Shown: positions 40,932 to 51,746, counted from the stretch's first letter. The stretch is DNA of 64,000 nucleotides from Gnetum montanum (GCA_015680685.1 MNCI01018361.1:95893-159892), one strand, 5' to 3'. Notes: generated by a model not told the origin, from the letters alone. Program-made: numbers and translations.

Positions 40932-43900
40932 TCATGGAGGGGACTGGTCCCCAAGATCCTCTTCATCATCCACTCTCGCTCCACTAGGGCTAGCTACATC
41001 ATTAACATGTCCTTATTACAGAACAGAAAAATAAAACAAAAAATAGGTAAGGGTAATAAAGCAACTCATGAATGCAAAACTAAGAAAAAAAATAACACTA
41101 ACAATGAGAAAAATAAAACCATACAAAAATAAGTGTCATAATAAAATACTCACAAGTGAGGAGGGCCTTAAGCTGGCCTCCAAATGTTGTAGAATCTCCT
41201 CCTCAGGCACATTTTCCTAATCCTCCTCTAGGCCAAGATCAATACCATCCAAGGTTTTACCCTTGTCCACCAAGGTCCAAGTAGGGTGCTCAAGAGAGAA
41301 CATGCTTATCGAAGCCTCCTTAGAAGTGGTGGTAATGGTTCTCTTGGGAGATCCCTCCACCTCAGTGCACTCGGCAAACCTATCGTAAGCAAGATGCAAG
41401 CTAAGCCCATCAATGAACATTTCCATCCAACGATGTTCAACTGACTCCTCCTTTAACCATTTCTTGTACTGATGCTTGTGGTTCTTTTGGTCTTGATCCC
41501 ACTTCCATACTTTAGCAGCAAAGGATTTCCAATCGTGAAATTTCCTATTCAGCAAATTCATCTATGCCCTTTGTTTAGCTAGATCCCGTGTTGCCTGCAC
41601 TTTGCTGTTCAAAACTAGTCAATAATGCACATAGGTGATTCCATATGTGCACCAAGTACTATTACCAGATAGCCTAGCAGCAGCAAATTCATAACGATAT
41701 TGGAGATCTCTCTTTTCCTCTCTCTCCTTTGCCAATGCCTCCTTCAATGAGTGCACTTCATCCCATAGGTACTCAACTAAAGGCCTACAAGTCTAAAGCG
41801 ACTTGGCGTTCTGTACGACGCAACCAGAAACTGCATCGTAAACCTTTCTAGGAACTTGCTCAATGTTCCCTGGAAATTTAGGGAGGGCATCAATATGAGT
41901 AGCCTCAGAAGGATCCCATTGAAGCTTGGCGTCTGCAGGTGTAAGTACTGCACACACACATCATCTATAATAAAAAAAATGAACACAAAGAAACATAATA
42001 AACCCATACAGTTAGCATAATATGTAACATACACATACCTAGATCTGGATGAGCTTGTTGTAGGTGAGCAACCACATCATTAACAATGCTCGTAACAAAG
42101 TCCATTTTACTAGGCATCTTAGGCTATGGCCTTAGCTAGTCAGTGGAGGTGGGACAAGCATGGGAGGTCATCTCAATTGGGGCCTATGACCCTAACACCT
42201 CTTCCTAAGATGTATGTGCCTCAGAAATCTCAGCATCTACCGCTAATGCTAGAAATAATCAAAATAATCAAAAAAATAACACATAAAAGTTAAAGGGTAT
42301 AAAAACATGGATTGAGCTAAAAGGAACATACCAAAAAGCCCTTTTCTAGATAGCTTGGAAGGATCACAAAGTTGCAAAGATCCATCGAAGATACCTCTCT
42401 CATCGCTTAAATGCTTAAGTGCATCCAATGCCTCTGTAAGCTTTGTCCCCATGATGCTTGTTACGTCCTCCTCTTGGGAGATAGGAGGTTCCTCGATTAC
42501 TTCTTCCCCTCTTTTCCTTCTTCCTCTGGCCCTGTGACGAGCACTTCTGGTTCAACCATCGGGGCTAAGACTTTTCTCTCCCTCTCAGGACTTTCCTTTG
42601 ATAACACCAGAATCCTAGTGTTAGTATGACATAGCATATACATACATTACGTGTACTAAACATATAAACCAAAACACAATAAAAAGGTAAATATATTAAT
42701 AATAAAATAAAATACTTACCCTCCACTAGCAGTACAAAGTGGATTCTCTTCGCTCTTGGTGGTCTCACCTCCTAGCCAGGCTCCCTTGGGCATTCATTTC
42801 TCTTCACCTTCGCCTTGGATCTGCCAACAGTCTCACGGATCAGACGTTCAGACCCTTTAACAGATGTGTGTAGTATAGGTGGTTCCAATCCCAAGCTAAC
42901 ACGAGAATGATGGGAACGACTAGCTGCACCCTCGGTAGTAACAAACACTGATTCTTCGATGCCTTCGGGTGGGTCCTAAGATCTAGTGGTGCTAAACAAA
43001 TGATGAATCCAGGGGCGGGAAAACTATGAACGATCCCTCAATATATAATGGTTGTCACCATAAACTACTAAGAACTTAGCAAATCTACGTACATGCCCCA
43101 TGAAGAAAGAAAATGTGAAGTGGGATTTGGCATTGATGTTTGACCGTAATTTGACAATCTCTCCATGAAAGCCAGATCCAAGAAACTGTGCCCAGTTATA
43201 TCGCATGCCTGTCTCTAGCAATGCACGTATGACACATGTAGACTTGATCCCAAGGTTTCTTCCTTGAGAAAGAGATTTAGGAAATGCATGTGCCCGAAAG
43301 AAAGGGTACAAGAAGTTCACCTCCATTGATCGAGTATCATCTCGCATAGCAAAACCTTTCGGACCCCATGACACACCTAACCAATCTTCAAGTTCCTTTA
43401 TGATTTGGATTTCTTTTGTCACTTTATCTACTATCACTCTGGCACCATCCATAGGCACGCCAAAAAGATTAGAAAGGAACTTAGTAGTCAAGTGGAAAGA
43501 CACCTTGACTCCACGAACCCGCGTAGTGAAATAAGATGCATCATCACTAAAAGAATCAACAATGGTGATTATTTCAGTAGCTGAAATATTAGGAGTCAAA
43601 GCAGTGAAAAAGTCCATCAAACCTACATGTTTAAGATGGATGATGACTAATTCAGAGGCCTTCATTTGTAATCATTTTTGTGACTATTCTGTCTCTCCAT
43701 ATTTCATGAAAAGAGTGGCCTCAGTACGCCCTGATACGATGGTAACTTCATCAAAAGAGATGGCCGCTGTAGGAAAAACATAGAGCAAAAGGTTAGAAAC
43801 ATAGTACACGATGATGCAACAAAGAGAAAATGGAGTCTAGAATGTGATCATTTACCATTAGCAAATGGCATAGGCACATTAGGTGTAGGATCAATTCTCT

Positions 43901-44662
43901 GAGGAAAAATTGGCCCATTAGAGGACCAATCCTCATGCAACCAACCACAAACTTGACAATGTTCAAAAGCCCTTGAAAATTTCTTATGGTAGTCAAAAAT
44001 AGCTGCTTTTGTCTGGTCTAGTATCGCAACATGAAGAATGGGGCCCACCATGAATGCCTCCAACATTGTGCACGCTAAGGCAAGCCCACCATCATCATCA
44101 TGCATCCCATTCTCATCAAAACAAGGCCTGCGTAGAAAAAGAATATTTATGCATAAAAAATGATATAATTTTAAAAGAATTCAAAAATTAAGTAGAGCAC
44201 AAAAGGACATACCTGTCCACCCTATACACTATCCTAGGTGAGTTCTGGAATAGAGTGTGCACACGAAAGGCTAGAAAAAGTGTGTTGTTGCTGTTATATT
44301 GACTACAAGTAGGAAGTTTCCATACACAAGTCAAGGGACGAGTAGATCTAGGATCCTCAGGAGGGCCTCCCTTAACTGTAAAAAGTCCCTCATCTATGTC
44401 AATAATGAAGGCAAGCATGTCTTGCGTAGATCTAGGCAACATGGTTTTAATGATATCAGTAGCCAATTGCTCACTTAACTGAGACCATATAACTATGCTG
44501 AAATTTTGCAAAACGAATGACAAAAATGAACCAGTACCGGGACGGAACCATATCACATGAGGCCTAATGCACATGTCATAAGGAGGTATGTCCGGTCCAA
44601 AGGGGCCAAACCAAGCAAGTACACGAACGAGCTCAACCACAAGGAGGGAAGATTTAGGCCTT
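40932..44662 (-). CDS. Antisense multi-exon gene inside element G: FCP1-like and plant-transposon-like domains
   Basis: Candidate exons on the minus strand: 44662-44213, 44127-43856, 43766-42720, 42614-42332, 42248-42039, 41947-about 41157, 41011-40932. Introns begin GTATGT, GTAAAT, GTAAGT or GTGAGT and end CAG, TAG or AAG. Codon phase is kept across the first two junctions; the fourth exon seems to hold an indel. Exons 1-2 resemble FCP1/NIF phosphatases. Exon 3 has a domain like 'putative plant transposon protein' sequences. Exon 6 holds a coiled coil (WDEVHSLKEALAKEREEK). The last ends EDLGDQSPP and a stop. Several TAG/TGA codons stand where Gln or Trp fits, so this copy is decayed. The 5' start is not found. 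Confidence 0.55.
41157..41947 (-). pseudogene. Coiled-coil exon of the antisense gene
   Basis: After a CAG acceptor the exon reads VLTPADAKLQWDPSEATHID, WDEVHSLKEALAKEREEKRD (a heptad-like charged helix), then MNLLNRKFHDWKSFAAKVWK and an acidic tail. TAG codons occur at three places that read as Gln in frame. It ends near LQHLEASLRPSSL at a GTGAGT donor. No family recognised. Confidence 0.45.
43024..43766 (-). pseudogene. Plant-transposon-like domain (exon 3 of the antisense gene)
   Basis: After the acceptor at 43767 the exon reads AISFDEVTIVSGRTEATLF, two stops, then a 213-residue open stretch (43665-43024). Key parts are DFFTALTP, YFTTRVRGVKVSFHLTTKFL, SNLFGVPMDGA, FRAHAFPKSLSQ and GMRYNWAQFL. 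The order (aromatic F..L, VRG..V.FS...I..LLG.P, then W.F....L.P and a helical tail) resembles domains annotated in plants as 'putative plant transposon protein'. Function unknown to me. In this element it would follow the FCP1-like domain in one spliced product. The family assignment is by eye. Confidence 0.5.
43856..44662 (-). pseudogene. FCP1/NIF-like HAD domain (exons 1-2 of the antisense gene)
   Basis: Exon 1 reads RPKSSLLVVELVRVLAWFGP, then WFRPGTGSFLSFVLQNFSIV, IWSQLSEQLATDIIKTML, RPLTCVWKLP and QYNSNNTLFLAF. These match the plant FCP1-like pattern: KLLVLDLNGLL, RPG..EFL...F..F.V.VWSS....N, then PL..VW......YN.SNTLLLDDSPYK. Exon 2 continues DENGMHDDDGGLALACTMLE, like the ...GGDL..YLEGLA segment. 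The nucleophile box D-L-N is E-L-V here and the D-D-S box is A-F-R, so the HAD catalytic aspartates are missing. FCP1-like enzymes dephosphorylate proteins such as the RNA polymerase II tail; this one should not be catalytic. Confidence 0.55.
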
Positions 44663-45039
44663 CTGCATACAACCAAAACCTTAGGTAAGTAAAGAGTCCA
44701 AGTGCTAGAAATAGTATGAAACCACATAAACAAAAAATACACATAAACAACATTTAAATACATAGCATCACCACATGAGACAAAGACACCAATATTTATT
44801 TAGTGTATTTAATGCTTGTTGGGGAACATTGAAATCTCTTACACATTAGTTTATTGTAGGCAACGTAAAATGAATACACAAGTGTGAAAACATGAACATT
44901 CACAGATTCAACATAAACTTAGAAAAACATAGAAACATATTTAAATTATCTATCCTAAGAAAACAATAAACTATGTAGATATAAAACCAGCAAATAATAA
45001 ACATCTTAGCAAACAATTTACATCTTCACGTCTTAACAA
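44663..45039. other. Upstream of the antisense exon 1
   Basis: AT-rich, likely intron or 5' sequence of the antisense gene. A pyrimidine-rich tract and gtatgcag acceptor end at 44663. No further exon identified. Confidence 0.45.
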
Positions 45040-46080
45040 AGAGGGGCCTGGACACTCACGTTGGGGCTAATCCCTACCATAATGCACGCTACGTGCTCAT
45101 GCCCTACTCTAACCCACTCATGCTGTAGCTTCCAGTAACTCATGCTGGGCCTGTTCCCATGCACTCACGCTGCAGCTTCCAGGAACTCACACTGGGCCTA
45201 TTCCCAGCAACTCACGTTGCAAGAACTCACACTGGGCCTGTCCCCTAGCAAATCATGTTGGGTGTCCTTGGCGCTCATGTTGAGGCTTGGCTACAATGCA
45301 TTCACGTTGCCTATCTCCCATAGAACTCACGCTAGGTTTCTTACATTCTAACTTATGCTGGGAACCCTGCATCTCACGCTACCCAGGGAACCTTGCGCTC
45401 ACGTTGCCTAGGAACCCTACAGTCACACTGCATAAGGAACCCTATGCATGCCTTGCATTGCAGCAACACACCCTGGCAGTCACACTACCTTGAGAAAACT
45501 CACATTGCCCAGGAAGCCCTGGTAGTCACGCTGCATTGGAAAAGAAACTCATGCTATCCAGGAAACCCTAGCACTCACGTTGTGCTCACCCTAGTAATCA
45601 AAGTAAAAATGAAAATAGAAAAAAAATTTAAGTCACGCTACACATGCCTTGCGCACTTCCGGGGCCACTCACACCCCACTCACACCTTGCTCATGCCCTG
45701 GATTACTCACGCTGATGCCACAAAAATCAAAAAATAGCAAGCCACAAACTCCAAAACAAGCCCTAAATCCCCAAGACAACCCAAAATTTCAGCCATAGAA
45801 ATCACGCTGCCCTAGCTAACATTGTGTGTGGAATACCAAAAAAAAACAAGAGGAAAAAAATCCACCTGCGCAAAGCTCCATCCCATGCTGGAATCCTAGC
45901 TTGAGGGAGACGTTGAAGTACCACTTCACTCTCCTTCATGAATGCTAGATTTGCTTGCCTCTTCCCTTTGCATTGGCTTGCTTTTCCTTTGCCTTTCATG
46001 GTTACCCTGTAGCTCACATTGCAGCTCACATTGACGCTCACACTGCACTCTCTAGCTCACATTGCAATCCAAACACCCAA
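45040..46080. repeat. Array of degenerate actcacgctg units
   Basis: At least 24 copies of actcacgctg/actcatgctg/actcacactg, each followed by a 12-20 bp spacer often like cccaggaaccct, between 45050 and 45720, with further copies near 45805 and 46010-46080. The open frames across it are by-products of the repeat. Confidence 0.85.
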
Positions 46081-46525
46081 CTCATGCTAGCACAAATGAT
46101 GCTCCCTCTTCACTTCAAAATCCCTTTTTAACCCCCATGTTCACCCTCAATTTAATTTATTTTTAGTTTTATTTTAATTTATTCAATTTACCATGTTCAT
46201 GTTTAACTTCTACTTTCATATTATTATTATTTACATCGTCTTTGCTTCATTTTTACCTGACATTCCTCATTATTCCATCCTCTGGAGATGAGCTGAAAAA
46301 GGAAAAAAATAATAAAAAATAAAAAAAGGGGGGAAGGGTGAAAGGTTAAAATAAACACAAGATAAATATAAATATATATATATATATATAAACATATAAA
46401 AAATACATAACTTTGCGCACAAAAATTCATAAGACTTTAAAATCCCATAAGCTTATTGTTCACACAAAACATAGAAATTAGCAATGCTCCATACACACTT
46501 CATGATACAACGTGACATGAATATT
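46081..46525. other. AT-rich spacer with (TA)n
   Basis: Contains (TA)n at about 46373-46391. No gene seen. Confidence 0.5.
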
Positions 46526-46639
46526 TTTGACCCGGTATGGCCTAAAACTACCATATGGTCAAGGTATGACACTAAACTACTGCTACCTTCTGCAATTTCG
46601 TCAGTACATAGATTAATTACCCAAGGGTATAAAACATGT

Positions 46640-47222
46640 ATTCTTGTCACCTTACTACCCATAGAGCAATGGTCAAGCGGAGGCTACAAATAAAACTATC
46701 ATCATGGTGCTAAAAAGGATGTTAAATCATAGTAAGAGGTGATGGCATGAACAATTAGTCTACGCATTGTGCGCATACAAAACGACACATAGAACATCCA
46801 TGGGTAAAAATCCATATAGTCTTGTATACGGATCTAAAGTTGTTTTACCTTTAGAGTTACAGGTTCCCTCAATGTGGATAGCACTCTCAGGCCTCCTTGA
46901 TGAAAGCTAAAGCAATGAAATGTAGATTGCTGACATTGACTCGGTGGAGGAGGAATGTGTACAAACACTTGATCAGATTGAGTGGTACCAGAAACAACAA
47001 CAGCAACAACATAAACACGATCTGCATAAGCACCCAATTAAAGAAGGAGACCTAGTTCTTAAGGCCATCCATGAACATCTAGATAAATTCATAGCTAACT
47101 AGGAAGGACCTTAGTTAGTCATCAAAGCGTACAATAACGAAGCATTCAAACTTGCTGACATAGATGGGAACGAGTTCGCTAATCCTACAAATCACCTATA
47201 CTTGAAACAATACTATGTCTGA
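46640..47222 (+). pseudogene. Element G integrase, C-terminal remnant
   Basis: The plus strand reads YYP (stop) SNGQAEATNKTIIMVLKRM, WHEQLVYALCAYKTTHRTSM, NPYSLVYGSKVVLPLELQVP and, near the end, EGDLVLKAIHEH, VIKAYNNEAFKLADIDGNEF and NHLYLKQYYV. This is the Tat/Ogre integrase end: the Glu of the D,D,E triad (NGQAEATN), A.WAYRT....T..TPF.LVYG..AVLP.E and the C-terminal fold. The first two catalytic Asp and the zinc domain are missing. Stops and a shift interrupt it. It marks where pol used to be, downstream of the antisense gene. Confidence 0.85.
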
Positions 47223-47229
47223 TCAACGT

Positions 47230-47565
47230 AAGGTACATAGTGGTCTTGGCATCATGACCTAAAACTAATACCATAGAACGGTCCTGGGGCTATGACTTGA
47301 AACTGGCACCACAAAGTATCCTAGAGTTATGACAATAAACCGACACCACAGAGCTTTGTCCAGCATGACATTAAACTGCCACATTTGTCTACCATGATGT
47401 AAAACTAGCATGTAGAGTCCACTAAGACTATAAACTAGTTTTCCTATTCATAGTCCACCATGACTATAAACTAGCAATGCACCATCCAAAGGGTTATGTC
47501 GTGAAACTAACCCGCAACAATTTGCTAAGACTATAAACCAGCAACATCATCAACGACCAGGAAAT
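47230..47565 (+). repeat. Tandem array, second block (atgac..taaactagca units)
   Basis: About nine units of 33-45 bp with cores such as catgacctaaaactaatacc, catgacattaaactgcca and catgactataaactagcaa, after the integrase stop. Equivalent to 40310-40570. Confidence 0.85.
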
Positions 47566-47599
47566 ACTTGAAAAGATATGTTGCTGTAATTGGCTATAC

Positions 47600-48191
47600 C
47601 TATTCCACAAAAACTTGCTGCATAATTTGTCTCATGGACCTAGATGAAGCTGATGCTGTTCTATCTACTTTAAAATTAAACACGGTGGCTCCATCTCCTT
47701 GGTTGTTTTCAAGTTTAAAGTGCGTAGTTAACTGAATCATTTGTGGTTTTCTTGTCTTCTTGGAGTTGTGTTTGCAAAATGACATGCATGAGGTGTTCGT
47801 GCACAGATGCACTTCATCATGACGACAAGGTGTCACATTCCTCATAATGCCCACAACTGGGTTAATCAATCCATTCATAAGTACACTTTCGATACATTTC
47901 CTATTTCCTATCATGTTCCCCTTGCCTTATTCGATTACATCCCCTTGATACACATCCCAAAACTCTTGATACATTGTTGCACACTGTGATTCTCTAAGAA
48001 GTTGTAACACAAAACATAGTACACAGTATATGATACAAATCCAAATGCATGAGCACAAGGTAAGCACTAAAAGCAAGCTCTTCCAAAAATAAAAAAAATA
48101 AAAAGAAAATAAAACAAGCAAAAATAAAAAAGGAACAAAAAGATCAAAGAGCAAAATGCACAGAAAAGGTCTTCATGACACCGTTGACATC
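47600..48191 (-). other. Antisense open sequence beside element F, left side
   Basis: A minus-strand frame of 104 codons (47914-47600) includes RHDEVHLCTNTSCMSFCKHN and VFNFKVDRTASASSRSMR; I do not recognise it. At 48170-48191 the strand continues the fragment cut by F from 54897-55290. A T-rich stretch (48060-48150) between them could be an intron. Confidence 0.35.
48187..48191. repeat. Target duplication ACATC, left copy, of element F
   Basis: Repeated exactly at 54897-54901. Confidence 0.9.
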
Positions 48192-49169
48192 TGATGAGTA
48201 GCGAGGTACCCCTACACTCAACCATACAAAACGAGCGTAGCACGTGCAATCTGGTTGAACTCTGCAGACTAAATGCCTACACGCCCCATGGAACACTTGG
48301 GGTTAATCATTCGTTGTCTTCCCAAACTTACTTGTAGTTGTCACGGTGTATGGTTAAGTAAGTCTAAGGTATATGATTTTTATATCTTTTATGGTTTTAT
48401 GTCTTCTGTGCTAAGAGTAAAGGGTTGAGAAACTAACTAACTCTAACTAAGAACTAAGTCTAAATTAACTAGTGTTAGCATCCATTCCCACTTACCGTAC
48501 ACACCCTGAACTATGCAACCGCGGCTACCAAATGCTAATCGTTACTGGGATCACCACGTGTAACACACGTTCTCGAAGTGGTCATACTGAGGCACTTAAC
48601 TAGCCTAAACGTGATAACCATTCATTCCTTGGCTATCCATACACATCCTTGAATGTTCATAACCAAGTTGTACTTATCCCGTGTTCTAGGAGATAAGGGT
48701 GAGAGAGACTAATCGCGTTGAGCAGCCGATTCCTTAATTAGCCGTACACATTCGTAAATGCTCATAATTAAGTCGTACTCATGCTGCGCTAATGCAGGGT
48801 AATAAATAATAGGTAAGAAATAACATGTAAAAAATAAAAAGTAATTAATCCTATTCCATGCACTGCAAGGTTTATCCATAAAGATCATCCTTATTGCCAT
48901 ACACAACTTGCGTTCAGGTATAAAGTTGCTCGAATAAAGATTCGTTCACTCAAGGACTCCTACTGCAGGCACATGGAAAATATTCTATCTCTAGAGTGAT
49001 CAATCTGCCAGAGTTTCCCTACTTTTGGCCTAGGATGGAAAATAAGGGGAGTGTTGCCTCTTATTTATAGATTTGGCGACGGACCGCGATATCATGTACG
49101 CGACATCGTAGGGGACAACGCAATATTGCGGCGACTATGATGTCGCGTAAGCGATATCGCGTCTCATCA
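48192..49169 (-). repeat. 3' LTR of element F (978 bp)
   Basis: Bounded by tgatgag and ctcatca. The palindrome array at 49084-49162 has about five degenerate units. Roughly one base in ten differs from the other LTR over the first 160 bp, mostly transitions. Confidence 0.9.
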
Positions 49170-49182
49170 TACCCCCATGTCT
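49170..49182 (-). promoter_or_regulatory. Polypurine tract of element F
   Basis: Minus strand AGACATGGGGGTA before the 3' LTR. Confidence 0.7.
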
Positions 49183-50240
49183 GAATGAAAACTCATCCTT
49201 GAGTTCCTTACAATAATATCAAGAAGGTATGGAATTATTGAGGGGAATAGAACTAATGGGATGACATGTGAATAGATCATCATTACAAGAATTGAAAAAG
49301 CTGGTGTTCATGACAACAAGGGTGAACACCTTATTACAATGACATTAGGCCTTACTTGGCAACTGAGAAATAGAGCGATAAAGAAGTGTTGTTGCTGCCA
49401 ACGCCAAGATTGCACCTTTTTTGTCCATCTGTAAGTGCACCATCGATCTTGCTCTTTGCATAGCTGCTTCAATGCTGCTCCATTCCAAGTGTTTCCTCCA
49501 GATCCAATCCATTGTTTGTATGATCATCATCTGCACACACAACACAATCTTATATTAGCAAGGGTAAATGAATCATCCTGTAATTGATACCTTGCTTCAG
49601 TGTAGGTCCATTGGCTAGGTTGTGGTATGGCTAATACGGATCTAGGGATATCTTAATAATGACTACCGATGCTGTAGGGATATCTACGGATCGGTAGTCA
49701 TTATTAAGATATCCCTCTAAGGGATATCTACGGATCGGTAGTTTATTCCTCTAAGGGGTGTGCTTTGAATTCTCACTTTGTTTTTTTTTTTTGTGTTTTA
49801 TGTTTTTATGAGTGAAAACCACACCATGCAAAGACTTGATTATTTTTATTGTCTCAGCTTTCGATAATTGGGTAACATCGGAACGACAAGAAAACTCAAG
49901 AAGAAAACATCCAAGCACCTAAGAGAATGACTAACACAAAAGCATCAAGTTCCCTTGAAGTCACACCCTTTGCAATCCTTGAGTCCTTAGTTTGAGAAAT
50001 ACCTAGTCATCGATTCATTTAAGTTCTTATTAGAAGGGGACTGTACATTTCCAAGCCGAGAGAGACCATAGAAACTGGTGGATGGATGGATGAAGTGGTC
50101 TCATTGCCTGCCATATCAAAAGAAACATACCCTAGTATCAACATTGTGACTTAAAGGTAAAAATCAAACATTAGCAATCAATATGAAAACAGTTCATACC
50201 ATCATTCCGAACACTTATTGGGTGACAAACTTACAGGGTG
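49183..50240 (-). other. Element F 3' non-coding region, internally shortened
   Basis: Follows the order of B's 3' region but lacks about 740 bp (equivalent to 9125-9867 of B). A 27-bp fold-back lies at the junction. No gene. Confidence 0.7.
49644..49716. repeat. Perfect 27-bp inverted repeat with 19-base loop
   Basis: Arms 49644-49670 and 49690-49716 are exact reverse complements. A 23-bp direct repeat (49676-49698 and 49720-49742) overlaps the second arm. Confidence 0.95.
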
Positions 50241-50246
50241 GATCAT

Positions 50247-50425
50247 ACACACACACACACAAAATGGAAAAAGTATAACAATGTTGTAAAAAAAGAAGAA
50301 GAAAATTTAAAGAAATTTGTAAAACAAAAACTAGAAAAGTTAAAGAAATTTGTAAAACAAAAATGTGTAAGACAAAAACGTTATAAAACAAAAATGTGTA
50401 AAACAAAAACTTGAAAAAAAAACTT
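50247..50425. repeat. A-rich tandem region of element F with (CA)n
   Basis: (CA)n at 50247-50261, then repeats of tgtaaaacaaaaa type, equivalent to 10365-10600. Confidence 0.8.
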
Positions 50426-50479
50426 AAAATAACTGAGGGCCCCATATGATTAGCATAGGTGGCCATCTCCCCCATGACT

Positions 50480-51746
50480 GAGTTGTAAGGGAGAGATCCG
50501 AAATAATGAGTGCCTGTTTGAATTTCTAAGAAGTGCCCAACTTCTCCCAATTGATGATCTTAGATTAAGGGATGGAAGTTGCTGACGCTCATATTCCAAT
50601 GTATATATGCTTTCGTTATGGGCATGGGTTTCCTCAGTTCGTTCCATGCATATTTAGTTGCTCCTTCAAGTAGCTGTCAACCACAGGGTGTCTACTACTG
50701 GTTGTGTGGTTGCTACATACAAGCATCTTTGTTTCAAAGTTTCAAGAGCACACCTGTTACATGGAGGCATTTCCTCCATGTCATCACCCGATGAATCACT
50801 ATATGTGATGCATGGAACTTTCCTCTTCTCGATCTTTCCACAAATTTTTATCTTAGATATTTCCAAGGAAAGATCGTGGATACTAAGGCATGCATCTACT
50901 ATACTTAGCCATGCCCTTCCCATTATAATTGGGAAGTCCCCTTCATTGTTATTCACTTCAATCACCAGAAAATCAGCTGGGTAAGACCAACCACACACAT
51001 TGGTAATGATGTCCTCCATCAATCCCAAGGGAATGGTGATGGACTAGTCTGCCAGCTCTAGTTGAATGTTGCTCTTCTTAAGTTGGGGCAGATTCCAAGC
51101 TTGATACATCTCTCGTGATATTAAGTTGACTCTGGAACCTAAGTCAAGAAGAGTCCTATGTGGTTCATTTCTGGCAATCTGTAAATAGATTAAGGGACTC
51201 CTAGGGTCAGTTAGTTTCCTAGGAAGGTGGCCTATCTTAATCCAGTCGGATACGGTATGCGTTAACATAACCGTATGCGTTACGCTCTGTTGGACTAAAG
51301 GGTGCTCCGAAGTGTTAGATGGTGGAGGAGTGTACATGGGCCCAACCACTTATTTTTGTGAGAGTTTGTCTAGGCTTTTGGTTCTAAAGAAGGATCTTCT
51401 CTTTTTACAGTTGTCAGAACCAGCAGTAGGTTGGATATTTATAGCTCTCGCAGCGTGACGTTGCTGCGGTTGAGGAGGAAGTTCCCCTTGCATTGTTGGA
51501 GCAGGAGGTGTTACAGGAACTACTTGTGGTGGAAGAGGTGCGGATGGATTAGGAGGATGGTGTGGGTATGGAGTGTCTCTCGGAGGAGAAGGAGTCCTTC
51601 TGAAGTACTCCCGAACTTGGTAGTGATAGTTGGAGGTTGTGTGACTCATAGAGTCACTTGGAGAAATCAGCTGCTGCACATAATACCCATAAGGGTCAGG
51701 CTGCCAATAAGGATACTAATGTTTTGGCGATGGAATCCCCCATGAC
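50480..51746 (-). pseudogene. Element F aspartic protease region
   Basis: The frame 51350-51679 is the Pro/Gln spacer (MQQLISPSDSMSHT). 51044-51349 has VTHTVMLTHTVSDWIKIGHL and the box TLLDLGSRVNLIS, where DSG is DLG. 50666-51028 has VCGWSYPADFLVIEVN and DFPIIMGRAWLS. Stops separate the frames. After PSLNLRSSIGRSWALL (about 50560) it joins the 3' non-coding region at the same point as B and C. It would process Gag if intact. Confidence 0.85.

Noticed and set aside
45142-45737. Plus-strand open frames in the actcacgctg array
   Set aside because: They arise from the repeat period, overlap each other in different frames and encode no recognisable domain.
47600-47914. Naming the 104-codon antisense frame
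   Set aside because: No family could be recognised by eye; left as open sequence of unknown role.
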